From: Haloquadratum walsbyi J07HQW2
GTDB lineage: Archaea; Halobacteriota; Halobacteria; Halobacteriales; Haloferacaceae
DNA length: 64,000 nt
Assembly: GCF_000415985.1 (NCBI RefSeq)
Contig: NZ_KE356561.1
Span: 2,847,089 to 2,911,088, forward strand
Reading direction: 5' to 3'
Position 1 is the stretch's first letter. Each line of letters starts with the position of its first letter. This document shows positions 36,099 through 45,186 of the stretch, in pieces. Both the position numbers and the translations under genes were made by a program. The notes below the pieces were generated by a model. The model worked only from the letters and a program-made list of their open reading frames with translations. It was not told the DNA's origin and made no database searches.

Positions 36099-37703
36099 TT
36101 AATCGTGTTTGAAGCAGCGCCGACCGGTAAAGACCATCGGTATACCCTGTTCTTCACAGGCAGCAATCACCTGATCATCGTTTACAGACCCGCCAGGCTG
36201 AATCACAGCCTCAATATCAGCCTCAGCAGCGGTTTCAACACCGTCGGGGAATGGGAAAAATGCATCAGAAGCCATGACGCTGCCTGCTGGTCCACCATTC
36301 TCCGCATGCTCAGTGGCTTTCATCACTGCCAATCGAACAGCATCAACACGCGATACCTGTCCCATTCCAATACCCCTGGTCTCAGTTCCATCCGCCAACA
36401 CAATTCCATTTGATTTGACATGTTTTAATACACGCCATGCAAATTCCATCGTGATTAATTGTTCTTCTGTTGGCTCAACACTCGTTACGACTTCAAGATC
36501 ATCTCGTGACGGCGCCCATGTATCCTGCTCTTGCACCAACCGTCCTCCAATAAGCGGCTTAGATATCGTTGAGCGTTGTTGATGAGTCTCCTGAGAGTCA
36601 CTCATAGAGTCGATTTCAAGAACCCGAAGGTCTTCACGCTCTTTGAGAAACTCAATTGCGCTGTCAGTATACCCTGGAGCAACAACTACCTCTTTGAATG
36701 AGTCAATAATTGCTTTAGCAGTTGTATCATCACACTCTCGATTCAACGCAACAATGCCACCAAATGCACTCATCGGGTCAGTGGCAAGTGCATCCGCGTA
36801 TGCATCCGCGAGTGTCTCAGCAGTCGCGCATCCTGCAGGATTTGTATGTTTGATTACTGCTGCAGTTGGCTCTTCGAACTCCTGTACGAGTCGTAATGCA
36901 GCATCAGCATCATTATAATTATTATATGAGAGCGCTTTTGCCCCCTTATTTAGCTGCGGTGCTCTCACAACACTTGGTTCAGCACTACCCATATCGCCGT
37001 ATACAGCAGCTGCTTGGTGTGGGTTCTCCCCATACCGCAGTGTATCTATACGATTACTTGAGACATGCCTCTCCTCAGGGAGCTGGTCATTATCATCACC
37101 GTCGACAGAAACTGATGGTGGCGTTTCAGAACCATCGATCGCGATGTTATCATTACTAAACAACCGAATCGTACGCGGATATGCAACGAACTCCGCTTTC
37201 GTACGCACCCGCTTTTTTAACGTGGAAACATCATCATCGGTTCGAACTGGGACGGACTCCTGGGTAATGATCGGACCCTCATCGACGGCTTCCGTGACAA
37301 GATGCACAGTACATCCTGTGATCCGAACATCTGCCTCCAGCACTCGTTCGTGTGTATGTAATCCTGGAAATGCTGGAAGTAGTGACGGATGGACGTTCAA
37401 CACTGGTGGTGTTGATTCAATAAACGTCTCAGTGAGGACCCGCATATATCCATCAAGACAAATAATATCGATATCGTGCTGTGCAAGCGTATCAAGAATA
37501 CGCCGTTCATGGTTTTCTCTGGATTGTTCATCTGGACGTTCGATAACGGCGGTCGGGATGCCACGTGCGGAAGCCGCATCAAGCACGGGCGCGTCTGCAT
37601 CATTTGTCACAATCACTCCGATTGTCGCGTCTCCAGGCGATTGATCCGCGATGTGTAGTAGATTTCGACCGTGGTTACTCGCTAAACCGGCAATCGTGGG
37701 CAT
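36099..37703 (-). CDS. purH: PurN-PurH fusion (GAR and AICAR formyltransferases)
   Basis: 534 residues. Residues 1-190 are phosphoribosylglycinamide formyltransferase-like (MPTIAGLASNHGRNLLHIAD, LNVHPSLLPAFPGLH with its catalytic His, HLVTEAVDEGPII). Residues about 215-534 are the AICAR transformylase part of PurH (RYGENPHQ, KHTNPAGCA with the catalytic Lys-His, SAFGGIVALNRE, final MVFTGRRCFKH). The IMP cyclohydrolase domain that normally precedes PurH is missing, so ring closure must be done by a separate enzyme (archaeal PurO). This fusion is known from haloarchaea. It lies 145 bases upstream of purA, on the same strand. Confidence 0.93.
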   Translation of the reverse strand: MPTIAGLASNHGRNLLHIADQSPGDATIGVIVTNDADAPVLDAASARGIPTAVIERPDEQSRENHERRILDTLAQHDIDIICLDGYMRVLTETFIESTPPVLNVHPSLLPAFPGLHTHERVLEADVRITGCTVHLVTEAVDEGPIITQESVPVRTDDDVSTLKKRVRTKAEFVAYPRTIRLFSNDNIAIDGSETPPSVSVDGDDNDQLPEERHVSSNRIDTLRYGENPHQAAAVYGDMGSAEPSVVRAPQLNKGAKALSYNNYNDADAALRLVQEFEEPTAAVIKHTNPAGCATAETLADAYADALATDPMSAFGGIVALNRECDDTTAKAIIDSFKEVVVAPGYTDSAIEFLKEREDLRVLEIDSMSDSQETHQQRSTISKPLIGGRLVQEQDTWAPSRDDLEVVTSVEPTEEQLITMEFAWRVLKHVKSNGIVLADGTETRGIGMGQVSRVDAVRLAVMKATEHAENGGPAGSVMASDAFFPFPDGVETAAEADIEAVIQPGGSVNDDQVIAACEEQGIPMVFTGRRCFKHD

Positions 37704-37789
37704 AATCGTCGGAGTTCACGCAGGTTGTAAGTCAGTTCCGGTCTCGTCATGACGTATATAAAAAGCCACATCAATCGACTATCTATCTT

Positions 37790-38270
37790 TCTTCAAAGAG
37801 AGAATCCCGGCGTTTACGCCGGGCGTGAATCCGACAACTCTGCTACAAACTACAGTCTGACGACGATACGAATATGTAACTCGCATCGGTCCATAACATG
37901 CCATACACCGAGGCGGTTCCACCGCCCACCCAATTGCACAATATCGGGATTCCGAGATCCAGAATGTTCGAGACACCCTCTCGAACCGCTGTGGTGTCTC
38001 GGTGAAGATAACTATAACTCCGAGTCCCCTGCCGGGATAGGAGTAACGGCGGTGTGGCTCGGCTCCGCCATCGGCTCGTCATGCCGACGAGTCGTCACCC
38101 AGCAAATATCCCACCCCACCCCAGCGGAGCGGTGCGGTGCGGTACGGTACCGTGGGAAGCCCCATCGTTTACCACGGGGAGGAGGTCACGAGTGATCAGC
38201 ATTCTTCGGCGCTTGCAAACGCGGGTATTCTCCTTGTATTCTATAATGACTGTTGGTGTTAATTGTCAGT
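37790..38270. mobile_element. Decayed IS/MITE-like element between purNH and purB
   Basis: The left end shows CAAAGAGAG followed by a perfect hairpin CCCGGCGT-TT-ACGCCGGG (37806-37823). The right end shows GCGCTTGCAAACGCGGGTATTCTCC (from about 38208), nearly the same text as the solo relic near 42230. A second end-like hairpin (CCCCATCGTTTACC-ACGGGG) lies at about 38160-38182, before GAGGAGGTCAC. The interior has no transposase frame but is GC-richer than its surroundings and full of short tandem repeats. It looks like a non-autonomous or collapsed IS200/IS605-type element. Boundaries are approximate. Confidence 0.5.
38111..38150. repeat. Cluster of 5-bp tandem repeats in the decayed element
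   Basis: CCACC twice (38111-38120), then CCAGCGGAGC, then GGTGC twice and GGTAC twice (38131-38150). All units are five bases long, the same unit size as the frameshift scars in the tnpB genes and at 31035. Confidence 0.8.
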
Positions 38271-38848
38271 GACATGTTTAGGATGTCTCTCATAGCTACG
38301 ATGTTAATCTGATATCAAGGAGTCTACAGATATCAAGGCGAGTGCCTCGGAGTCCGGAGTCGGGAGTCGGGGCTTTGATACTGTACTGATGTGACCCCGA
38401 GACCGAGAGGGTGAAGCCGACATACACACTGATGACGCTACATAGGTCATAAAAGAACACAGCCAGAAAATCTCACAGACGGATTACCGATCTTCATTTT
38501 CATCTACTGCTGGCTGCGACAGTTTGGAAATGTAACCCCTGTCACCATCCGTCACTGGCGGTGCGACGGGGACGGGGGCGGGTGGGGGTTTCACCGGGTC
38601 AGGGTCAGGTCATGGTCATGGTGGAGTGACCGGCTCCCACTCCCACGGACACATCGCGTGTGCGGGTGTGACTTCCAGCCGATTCCTCACGGAAAATGTC
38701 GGGATGACTGAAATTCCCTTGCCGGGGCAGTGCAGCCTCACTAGGGAAGCCTCGGAGTCGGAGTCGGGGCTTGTCCCCGAGGGACTTCACGATATGCTAT
38801 ATTAGCAGCATCGACATCCTTTTTGAGATACCACCGGCATCTCAGCAT
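38271..38848. other. Non-coding GC-skewed region upstream of purB
   Basis: No gene is supported. It contains GC-rich low-complexity blocks: GGAGTC-type hexamer or heptamer runs at about 38350-38375 and 38752-38772 (TCGGAGTCGGAGTCGGGGC), and GGGTCA/GGTCAT repeats at about 38597-38622. The paired GCCTCGGAGTC...GGGGC motifs at 38345-38372 and 38750-38772 suggest two related, possibly IS-derived ends. The AT-rich 60 bases before 38849 are the likely purB promoter. Confidence 0.4.
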
Positions 38849-40246
38849 ATGGACGATCTCTCTCGTGATAACCCACTTGCAGCGGTCTCACCGCTTGATG
38901 GGCGATATTCAGCGCGGACTGCGCCGCTTGTCTCACATACAAGTGAGGCAGCACTGATGCATGCTAGACTCCGTGTTGAGATTGAATATCTGTACGCGCT
39001 TGATGCGCTTGATGGAGTCTCATTCTCGTTAAATAACTCTGACCGTGATACTCTCGAGACAACTCTTGACTCGTTTGACGGCGATGATGCTGCGATGATC
39101 AAACAACTTGAGGTTAATGGCGCAGCCGGATACAGCGCGACTAACCACGATGTCAAAGCGATTGAATACTTTCTCCGGATACAGACACCATCGTATATCC
39201 ACCCATGGATCCACTTCGGGCTCACCTCAGAGGATATTAACAACCTGTCTCATCGGCTTTTGATACGTTCAGGCGTGTCAGACGTGCTTGTGCCAGCATT
39301 ACAATCACTTCGTGATGAACTGACATCGCTTGCACAGGAATATCGAGATACACCAATGTTAGCTCAGACACACGGACAACCAGCAACCCCGACTACATTC
39401 GGCAAGGAGATGGCGGTTTATGCAACGCGTGTTGGAACAGCTATTGGTCGGATTACAAATGCCAACAGTGAACTCACAGGCAAACTTGCTGGAGCCTCAG
39501 GGACATATGCTGCTCATACGGCTGCTTACCCTGATATTAATTGGCAAGCGTTTGCACAATCATTTGTTACCGATTTTGGTTTTGAACACATAGAATTAAC
39601 GACACAAATTAACCCTTGTGATGACCTTGCAACATTATTTGATGCGCTTTGTGGAGTAAATGATATCATCGTTGATCTTGACCGTGATGCATGGTTGTAT
39701 ATTTCTGATCGATATCTTGGTCAGGAAGCAACGACTGGAGAAACGGGGTCATCAACGATGCCACATAAAGTCAACCCAATTGATTTTGAGAATGCAGAAG
39801 GGAATCTCTCAAAAGCTACCTCTGATCTCCGGTTCCTCGCTGATTACATCACCAATTCGCGACTTCAACGCGACCTTTCAGACTCAACTGTTAAGCGTAA
39901 TATTGGCGCTGGCTTTGCACATGCATTAATCGGATATAAAAAGACGACTGATGGTCTACAGAAAGTAGTCCCGAATCAAACAGTAATGCAGTCAGAGCTT
40001 GAATCCTATCCAGAGTTGATTGGAGAGGCAATTCAAACTATTCTTCGACGTGAGGGCGATGTAGATGCGTATGAACGTATTAAGGAACTTACACGAGGAG
40101 AAGACGTCACACTCGAAGACTTCCAGGAGCTTTTTGAGTCACTCTCAGTTTCAAAATCTGTTCGTGAAGAACTCCAGGCACTCTCACCATTGAGATACAC
40201 TGGACGTGCGAACGAACTTGTTGATGAAATCGATGAACAGTCATAA
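38849..40246 (+). CDS. purB: Adenylosuccinate lyase
   Basis: 465 residues. It acts twice in purine synthesis (SAICAR to AICAR, adenylosuccinate to AMP). NPLAAVSPLDGRYS opens the protein; the fumarase/aspartase-superfamily signature GSSTMPHKVNPIDFEN carries the catalytic serine loop, and TAHTAAYPD-like and KRNIGAGFAHALI segments follow. ATG 38849 (MDDLSRDN) is chosen over an in-frame ATG at 38771, which would add 26 unrelated residues derived from IS-like sequence. It stands alone. Confidence 0.96.
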   Translation: MDDLSRDNPLAAVSPLDGRYSARTAPLVSHTSEAALMHARLRVEIEYLYALDALDGVSFSLNNSDRDTLETTLDSFDGDDAAMIKQLEVNGAAGYSATNHDVKAIEYFLRIQTPSYIHPWIHFGLTSEDINNLSHRLLIRSGVSDVLVPALQSLRDELTSLAQEYRDTPMLAQTHGQPATPTTFGKEMAVYATRVGTAIGRITNANSELTGKLAGASGTYAAHTAAYPDINWQAFAQSFVTDFGFEHIELTTQINPCDDLATLFDALCGVNDIIVDLDRDAWLYISDRYLGQEATTGETGSSTMPHKVNPIDFENAEGNLSKATSDLRFLADYITNSRLQRDLSDSTVKRNIGAGFAHALIGYKKTTDGLQKVVPNQTVMQSELESYPELIGEAIQTILRREGDVDAYERIKELTRGEDVTLEDFQELFESLSVSKSVREELQALSPLRYTGRANELVDEIDEQS

Positions 40247-40314
40247 TACCATCACCGCGACTGAATCCGAACTACCGAATTGACACTGTGACATGTCGCT
40301 TCTGGATCTATGAG

Positions 40315-40347
40315 TGAGTAGATATATGCAATATCAATTTTTACTCA
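40315..40347. promoter_or_regulatory. Inverted repeat upstream of gdh, candidate operator
   Basis: TGAGTA (40315-40320) is matched by TACTCA (40342-40347), flanking an AT-rich TATATGCAATAT core that could be a TATA or BRE region about 45-70 bases before the gdh ATG. The neighbouring gene encodes GfcR, so regulation by it or by a TrmB-type factor is possible. Confidence 0.35.
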
Positions 40348-40389
40348 GAATAAAAGAAATCTTTTGTACACTGGCTGTCTCATGCACAT

Positions 40390-41466
40390 ATGCAAGCTAT
40401 TGCAGTCTCACGCGATTCTGAGGGACCAATCTGTATTGAAAAGCCTCGACCTGAGCCAGAACCAGGTGAGGCATTGGTCCGAACACTCCGCGTTGGTATT
40501 GATGGCACTGATCATGAGATACTTGCTGGATCCTATGGTGAGTATCCCGATGGTGAGGATCATCTTATTCTCGGACATGAGGCGGTCGGCGTAGTCGAAG
40601 ACCCGGGAACAACCGATTTTGAGCGTGGCGAGGTTGTAGCGCCAATAGTCCGGCGCCCACCAGATGGAGGCTCTGTGTACTTCGACCGTGGCGAACCGGA
40701 CATGGCACCCGAGGAATCATATTATGAACGTGGTATTATTGGGTCTCATGGTTATTTCTCTGAGTTCTTCACTTCACAGGCACAATATCTCGTTTCAGTT
40801 CCTCCGTCATTGGCTCGCGTTGGATTTCTCATTGAACCACTCTCAGTCGTGAATAAAGCCATTGAGTTGGCAATGACTTCGCGGTCATCATTCAATTGGG
40901 AACCAACATCGGCACTTGTCTTGGGTAATGGTAGTCTTGGACTACTGATGCTCGCTCACCTTACATCAACAGATACCTATGAGCGATGCTACTGTCTTGG
41001 ACGTCGTGACCGACCGGATCCGACGATTGATATCATCGAACGGCTGGGTGCGACGTATATTGACTCTCGGAAAACACCTGTCGACACGATTCCGTCTGCA
41101 TATGAATCGATGGACTTCGTCTGTGAAGCAACCGGACATGCACCACATGCCTTCAAAACGATTGATGCACTCGCACCGAATGGTGTCGGTGCGCTGCTTG
41201 GTGTTCCTGAGTCATCAACCTTCGAAATTGACGGCGGCGCACTCCACAATGAACTTGTTTTACATAATAAAGCGCTCATCGGTAGTGTAAATTCAAATGC
41301 TGATCATTTTGAGACAGCGACCGATGATCTCCGCACGTTTCCAGAGTGGTTTATTGATGCATTAATCACCGATGTATATCCACTCTCAAACTTTATCGAT
41401 GCATTTGATGATGACGACACCACTATAAAAACAGCCGTGCAACTCAGCGCATATGAAGAACGTTGA
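40390..41466 (+). CDS. gdh: Glucose 1-dehydrogenase (medium-chain, zinc)
   Basis: 358 residues. It oxidises glucose to gluconate with NAD(P), opening the haloarchaeal semi-phosphorylative Entner-Doudoroff pathway. Metal ligands match the Haloferax mediterranei enzyme: Asp38 (RVGIDGTD), His63 and Glu64 (ILGHEAVG), and Glu149 (GFLIEPLSV). The nucleotide-binding motif is LVLGNGSLGLLML. Substrate loops ESYYERGIIGSHGY are typical. It overlaps gfcR by 14 bases, so both are expressed together. Confidence 0.94.
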   Translation: MQAIAVSRDSEGPICIEKPRPEPEPGEALVRTLRVGIDGTDHEILAGSYGEYPDGEDHLILGHEAVGVVEDPGTTDFERGEVVAPIVRRPPDGGSVYFDRGEPDMAPEESYYERGIIGSHGYFSEFFTSQAQYLVSVPPSLARVGFLIEPLSVVNKAIELAMTSRSSFNWEPTSALVLGNGSLGLLMLAHLTSTDTYERCYCLGRRDRPDPTIDIIERLGATYIDSRKTPVDTIPSAYESMDFVCEATGHAPHAFKTIDALAPNGVGALLGVPESSTFEIDGGALHNELVLHNKALIGSVNSNADHFETATDDLRTFPEWFIDALITDVYPLSNFIDAFDDDDTTIKTAVQLSAYEER

Positions 41467-42145
41467 TGATCTTATCGAGAATGCAGCCGAACTTGCCGAG
41501 CGAGGACTCTCCAAAGGTGAGATTGCCGATGAATTAAATGTCTCTCGAGAAACGGCTAGCTGGCTTGTCGAGCGAAGTGACCCAGGCGATGATAATCAAT
41601 CACCATCATCAAACAAGCCAACAGAAGCACACGATATCCATGTCGACTGGAGTGCTATTGGACGTGATTCAAAACGGCTCACACACATTGGACGAGCAAT
41701 GGCTGATCTATTAATGAAAGAAGGTGAGGCGGTCGATTTGACGATTGGAATTGAAAAAGCGGGTGCATCACTCTCGACGGTTGTTGCTCAGGAACTTGAT
41801 ACAGACCTTGGATCGTATGCGCCTGCAAAACACCAGTGGAACGAAGGTGACATTGATGAACTTGGTGGGTCGTTCTCACGGAATTTTGCACAGATCCGTG
41901 ACCGTGACTGCTACGTCGTTGATGATACAATCACCTCCGGTACAACGATGCGAGAAACAATCGAAGCGATTCGTGATGCCGGTGGTCGACCTGTCGCATG
42001 TGTCGTTGTTGTTGATAAACAGGGCGTTGATTCGATCGCCGATGTCCCTATTTATTCACTGATTGACGTTGTTCGTGTCGATAGTGACAGTAATGCTGAT
42101 CATGATATATCTGATAGGTCGAAGTCGACGCGACCTAACAGGTGA
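41453..42145 (+). CDS. gfcR: GfcR, sugar-metabolism regulator with phosphoribosyltransferase domain
   Basis: 230 residues. An N-terminal helix-turn-helix (LSKGEIADELNVSRETASWLVE, about residues 19-40) is followed by a type I phosphoribosyltransferase fold with the PRPP loop CYVVDDTITSGTTM (about 153-166). It belongs to the PyrE2-like group that, in Haloferax, activates glycolytic and pyruvate-metabolism genes in response to sugar. Overlap with gdh suggests the regulator is co-expressed with a target enzyme. Residual phosphoribosyltransferase activity is possible. Confidence 0.9.
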   Translation: MKNVDDLIENAAELAERGLSKGEIADELNVSRETASWLVERSDPGDDNQSPSSNKPTEAHDIHVDWSAIGRDSKRLTHIGRAMADLLMKEGEAVDLTIGIEKAGASLSTVVAQELDTDLGSYAPAKHQWNEGDIDELGGSFSRNFAQIRDRDCYVVDDTITSGTTMRETIEAIRDAGGRPVACVVVVDKQGVDSIADVPIYSLIDVVRVDSDSNADHDISDRSKSTRPNR

Positions 42146-42214
42146 GCGAGTTCGATGAGAGAAGCGCCGTACGCAGTTTCAGTTGATATCAATTACTATT
42201 GGATTCTCTTTTGT

Positions 42215-42265
42215 TGACATCTTCCCGCGCCTGAAGACGCGGGTATTCTCCTTATCTTGTATAAA
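42215..42265. mobile_element. Solo IS200/IS605-type end (hairpin relic)
   Basis: TTGACATCTT, then hairpin CCCGCG-CCTGAAGA-CGCGGG, then TATTCTCCTTATCT. The leading TTGAC and stem match the end of the element at 46.2 kb, and the trailing TATTCTCCTT recurs at about 38222 and 46160. No transposase adjoins it. It lies between gfcR and the glutaredoxin gene and might also terminate the gdh-gfcR transcript. Confidence 0.55.
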
Positions 42266-42336
42266 CTGCGGTAGTTGAGTAAATCTGAATTAATTTCGAC
42301 ACAACCTCTTTGTTATCCGACTTCATATAATATAGT

Positions 42337-42684
42337 ATGACGTTTCAGCCTGATTCCGAATTAAGCGATGATGAGGTCACGACTCGTGTCAATGAGACAA
42401 TCGCAAACAACGATGTTGCCCTGTTCATGAAAGGCAATCGATTGATGCCACAGTGTGGGTACTCACAACGAGCAGTCAATCTCATTTCACAACACGTTGA
42501 GGAGTTCGAAACTATCGATGTGCTTCCTGCACTTGATCAATATCGCAGTGCACTTGACGATCATAGCGGTTGGGAAACGATTCCCCAGACGTATGTCGAT
42601 GGTGAGTTCATCGGTGGTAGTGATATTCTCGCTGAACTTGATGAGCGGGGGGATCTTGCAGATACACTTGACCTTGACGACTGA
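42337..42684 (+). CDS. Monothiol glutaredoxin (Grx4 type)
   Basis: 115 residues. The active site CGYS at 40-43 is that of monothiol glutaredoxins (usually CGFS), with FMKGNRLMPQ before and the cis-proline loop IPQTYVDGEFIGGSDIL after. Members bind 2Fe-2S clusters and act in iron-sulfur assembly rather than disulfide reduction; haloarchaea use gamma-glutamylcysteine instead of glutathione. The N-terminal ~20 residues are acidic. It has its own promoter region (TATAATATAG just upstream). Confidence 0.9.
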   Translation: MTFQPDSELSDDEVTTRVNETIANNDVALFMKGNRLMPQCGYSQRAVNLISQHVEEFETIDVLPALDQYRSALDDHSGWETIPQTYVDGEFIGGSDILAELDERGDLADTLDLDD

Positions 42685-42998
42685 GTCCAATTACGACAAC
42701 AATTGGTCTATTACGGCTCTATCACCGAGAATATAAATAATGTGTGATAATCCATCTTATTCCCAATAAGAACTACTTTTTATTTTTATATTATCAGTGA
42801 CTTAGCAAAATGACCGTTCAGTAATTATTATGCGCAGAAATATACCCAAGAATTCTTCAATCTATTGGCACAATCAGACATGATAAAGTAGATATGACCG
42901 CATCTCTCTCGGACATTATATAAGTCCGGGACTCATATATTTATATAGGTACCGACGTCGCGTTTTCTCCATCTCGCACGGGTACCCGAAACGCAATT
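42685..42998. promoter_or_regulatory. AT-rich intergenic region before the DUF7110-type gene
   Basis: No open frame is supported. The stretch ATATATTTATATAGG at about 42936-42950 is a strong TATA-like candidate for the following gene, about 50 bases before its ATG. The rest is AT-rich without visible structure. Confidence 0.4.
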
Positions 42999-43568
42999 AT
43001 GTCAGGCCGTGTATACCGACTCCACTCGACACTAGAACTGCCACTCGAAGACGTCGAAGCGTTTCTAAACGGTGACCCGGACCTGCCCACCGAGATTGAG
43101 TCAATTGAATTAACACGTCGAAACAACACACTCATTTTGAAAGCTGTTGCTGCTGATGATAATCTCAGTAAATATACACCAACTGCACAACTGAAAGCAA
43201 GTGTTACAGAAAATCGCGTGTATGAAGAGGAACCACCACGTGGTGGCAACCCGCGATGGACTGATGAGGAAGAAGAGGAAATACCATCAGAACTCGTTGA
43301 GTTCGCTTGTTTCAAAGGTGACCGAGAGACGGTTCTTCAAAACACTGCACTCCAGCATCCGATGTTTCGCGTCTTCCGTCAGATTGCGCTTCTTGCGGAA
43401 AAAGGGACGCTCACTGCAATTACTGAGGTAGATGAGGACCTTTCGGCTCATCGAATTGTCGAAGGCGAAGAGCGACCAGCGACAATTGAGGTCGTTGAAA
43501 ACCCATCACAGGATGAGAGTGGATCTGGCGGCGTAGACTGGCGCGATAATAAATTCATCAGTGATTAA
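42999..43568 (+). CDS. Conserved haloarchaeal protein (DUF7110-like)
   Basis: 189 residues, acidic, no membrane segment. GRVYRLHSTLELPLEDVEAFLNGDPDLP opens the protein; EEPPRGGNPRWTDEEEEEIPSELVEFACFKGDRETVLQNTALQHPMFRVFRQIALLAEKGTLTAI follows. I recognise it as a conserved halophile-only family whose role is unknown. The C-terminus is a low-complexity acidic and Gly/Ser tail. Single gene with its own promoter. Confidence 0.7.
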   Translation: MSGRVYRLHSTLELPLEDVEAFLNGDPDLPTEIESIELTRRNNTLILKAVAADDNLSKYTPTAQLKASVTENRVYEEEPPRGGNPRWTDEEEEEIPSELVEFACFKGDRETVLQNTALQHPMFRVFRQIALLAEKGTLTAITEVDEDLSAHRIVEGEERPATIEVVENPSQDESGSGGVDWRDNKFISD

Positions 43569-43782
43569 TTGATTATTGCAGGTCCTGCAAACCCGTCGCT
43601 TCGTTTTGAATCCTTCATTAGCCGCTGTAAGAGTTACTGTATTCAATTAAACTACCTCATACTGAACTGTGCATAGTGATAGTATGGAGGTGAATTCCTG
43701 ATATCTTCAGCAATAAGTATGCTCTACTCATTCTGTCTCACCAGCCGGTGAGTATTTTCCACTTGTCTACACAAGATGATGT

Positions 43783-45159
43783 ATGTTCGAACAGCGTGGT
43801 CAAGATGGAGCAGACGCAATTCAAATTCCATCTGGGACACCCGTATCAGCTACACCAAAAGAATGTGCTATGGCTGCTGTCACTGCTGGTGTCAATGCAG
43901 CACATCCTAAGCAGGTTCTCTCCGAAATGATAACACGAGAGGGCGATACACTCTCGATTGCTAATAATCAATACGACCTATCGGAGTATCAAGAAGTGGT
44001 TATCCTAGGTGGTGGTAATGCTGCCGGTGGCATTGCACGATATCTCACCACAATAATTGATGATTACCTCACTGGAGGAGTCATTATTACAGATAACCCT
44101 GTAGATGCCGACCCAATCACCGTTATTACCGGGACTCATCCGCTTCCAACCAATTCAAACATCAGTGGTGCCAAACAGATTCGTTCTTGTGCCCGTAACT
44201 GCGATGATAATACCCTTGCTCTCGTCGTGATTACTGGTGGAGGAAGCGCGCTTTTATCAGCACCAATTGCAGGTATCGATGAGCCTGCACTACGGAAAGT
44301 AACTCAGGAGCTAATTCAGTGTGGTGCACCGATTGATCGGATTAACGCCGTTCGAAAGCATATCTCGACGATCAAGGGAGGACAATTGTCACGTGCACTT
44401 ACTCCAGCTCAGACGGTTGGTCTCATCTTTAGTGACGTTACATCAGGTGACCCTAGCGTTGTCGCTAGCGGACCACTATCGCCAGATTCGACAACATATG
44501 CAGACGCACTCACGACACTCGGTGAATTCGCTATTGACACGCCCGAGTCAGTTCGTATGCATCTTCAACGTGGTGCCGACGGTAAGATCGATGAAACTCC
44601 ATCTAAGCAGTCCTCATCAGCATTTGACTCGACGACAACGATTATCCTTGCAGACGGAATGACCGCACTTGATGCCGCAGCAAACCGATGTTCAGACCTG
44701 GGTTATGAGCCATTAATTCTATCTTCATCCATTCGTGGAGAAGCACGTGAAGCAGCAAAAACACATGTCGCTATTGCAGAGGAAATTCAGCGAAACAAAA
44801 TTCCAATTGACTCTCCAGCAGCTGTCTTAGCTGGTGGTGAAACAACTGTGACGGTGACAGGCGATGGAGCCGGTGGTCCAAATCAGGAGTTTGCACTCGC
44901 AGCAGCAATTGAACTTCCCCCGAATACAGCAGTTTGTGCGGTTGATACTGACGGATTTGATGGTCCAACGGATGCCGCTGGGGCAACTGTAACAGCTGCG
45001 AGTATCAACGAGCCATCAGCAGCTCGCGCAGCACTCGACGCAAATAATGCGTACTCATTCCTTGATAACCATGCCACGTTGATGATGTCAACTGATGGGG
45101 CGACTGGTACTAATGTTAATGATCTTCGTGTTCTCACCGTTCTAACGGAAGATACTTAA
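43783..45159 (+). CDS. Glycerate 2-kinase (GckA/MOFRL family)
   Basis: 458 residues. It phosphorylates D-glycerate to 2-phosphoglycerate with ATP. GGGNAAGGIARYL, ITGGGSALLSAP, KHISTIKGGQLSRAL and the C-terminal MOFRL region (LAGGETTVTVTGDGAGGPNQEFALAAAIEL; DTDGFDGPTDAAGA) are diagnostic of the DUF4147-MOFRL type. It fits a glycerate branch of sugar oxidation. It starts at ATG 43783, which gives an N-terminus slightly longer than the usual core. Confidence 0.9.
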   Translation: MFEQRGQDGADAIQIPSGTPVSATPKECAMAAVTAGVNAAHPKQVLSEMITREGDTLSIANNQYDLSEYQEVVILGGGNAAGGIARYLTTIIDDYLTGGVIITDNPVDADPITVITGTHPLPTNSNISGAKQIRSCARNCDDNTLALVVITGGGSALLSAPIAGIDEPALRKVTQELIQCGAPIDRINAVRKHISTIKGGQLSRALTPAQTVGLIFSDVTSGDPSVVASGPLSPDSTTYADALTTLGEFAIDTPESVRMHLQRGADGKIDETPSKQSSSAFDSTTTIILADGMTALDAAANRCSDLGYEPLILSSSIRGEAREAAKTHVAIAEEIQRNKIPIDSPAAVLAGGETTVTVTGDGAGGPNQEFALAAAIELPPNTAVCAVDTDGFDGPTDAAGATVTAASINEPSAARAALDANNAYSFLDNHATLMMSTDGATGTNVNDLRVLTVLTEDT

Positions 45160-45186
45160 TAGCTGTAATAATATGTAATTATACAT

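Noticed and set aside
37144-37644. Long plus-strand open frame (166 codons) opposite purNH
   Set aside because: It is fully antisense to the conserved PurN domain, and Ser/Thr/Ile-rich as expected of an antisense frame in this composition.
37843-38082. 79-codon minus-strand frame in the decayed element
   Set aside because: I could not relate it to TnpA or TnpB motifs (no HUH, RuvC or zinc ribbon residues), and it is embedded in repeat-rich debris.
38101-38200. Short CRISPR or origin-like repeat cluster
   Set aside because: Repeats are 5-bp doublets without spacers, no Cdc6/Orc gene or origin recognition boxes are near, and the context is IS debris.
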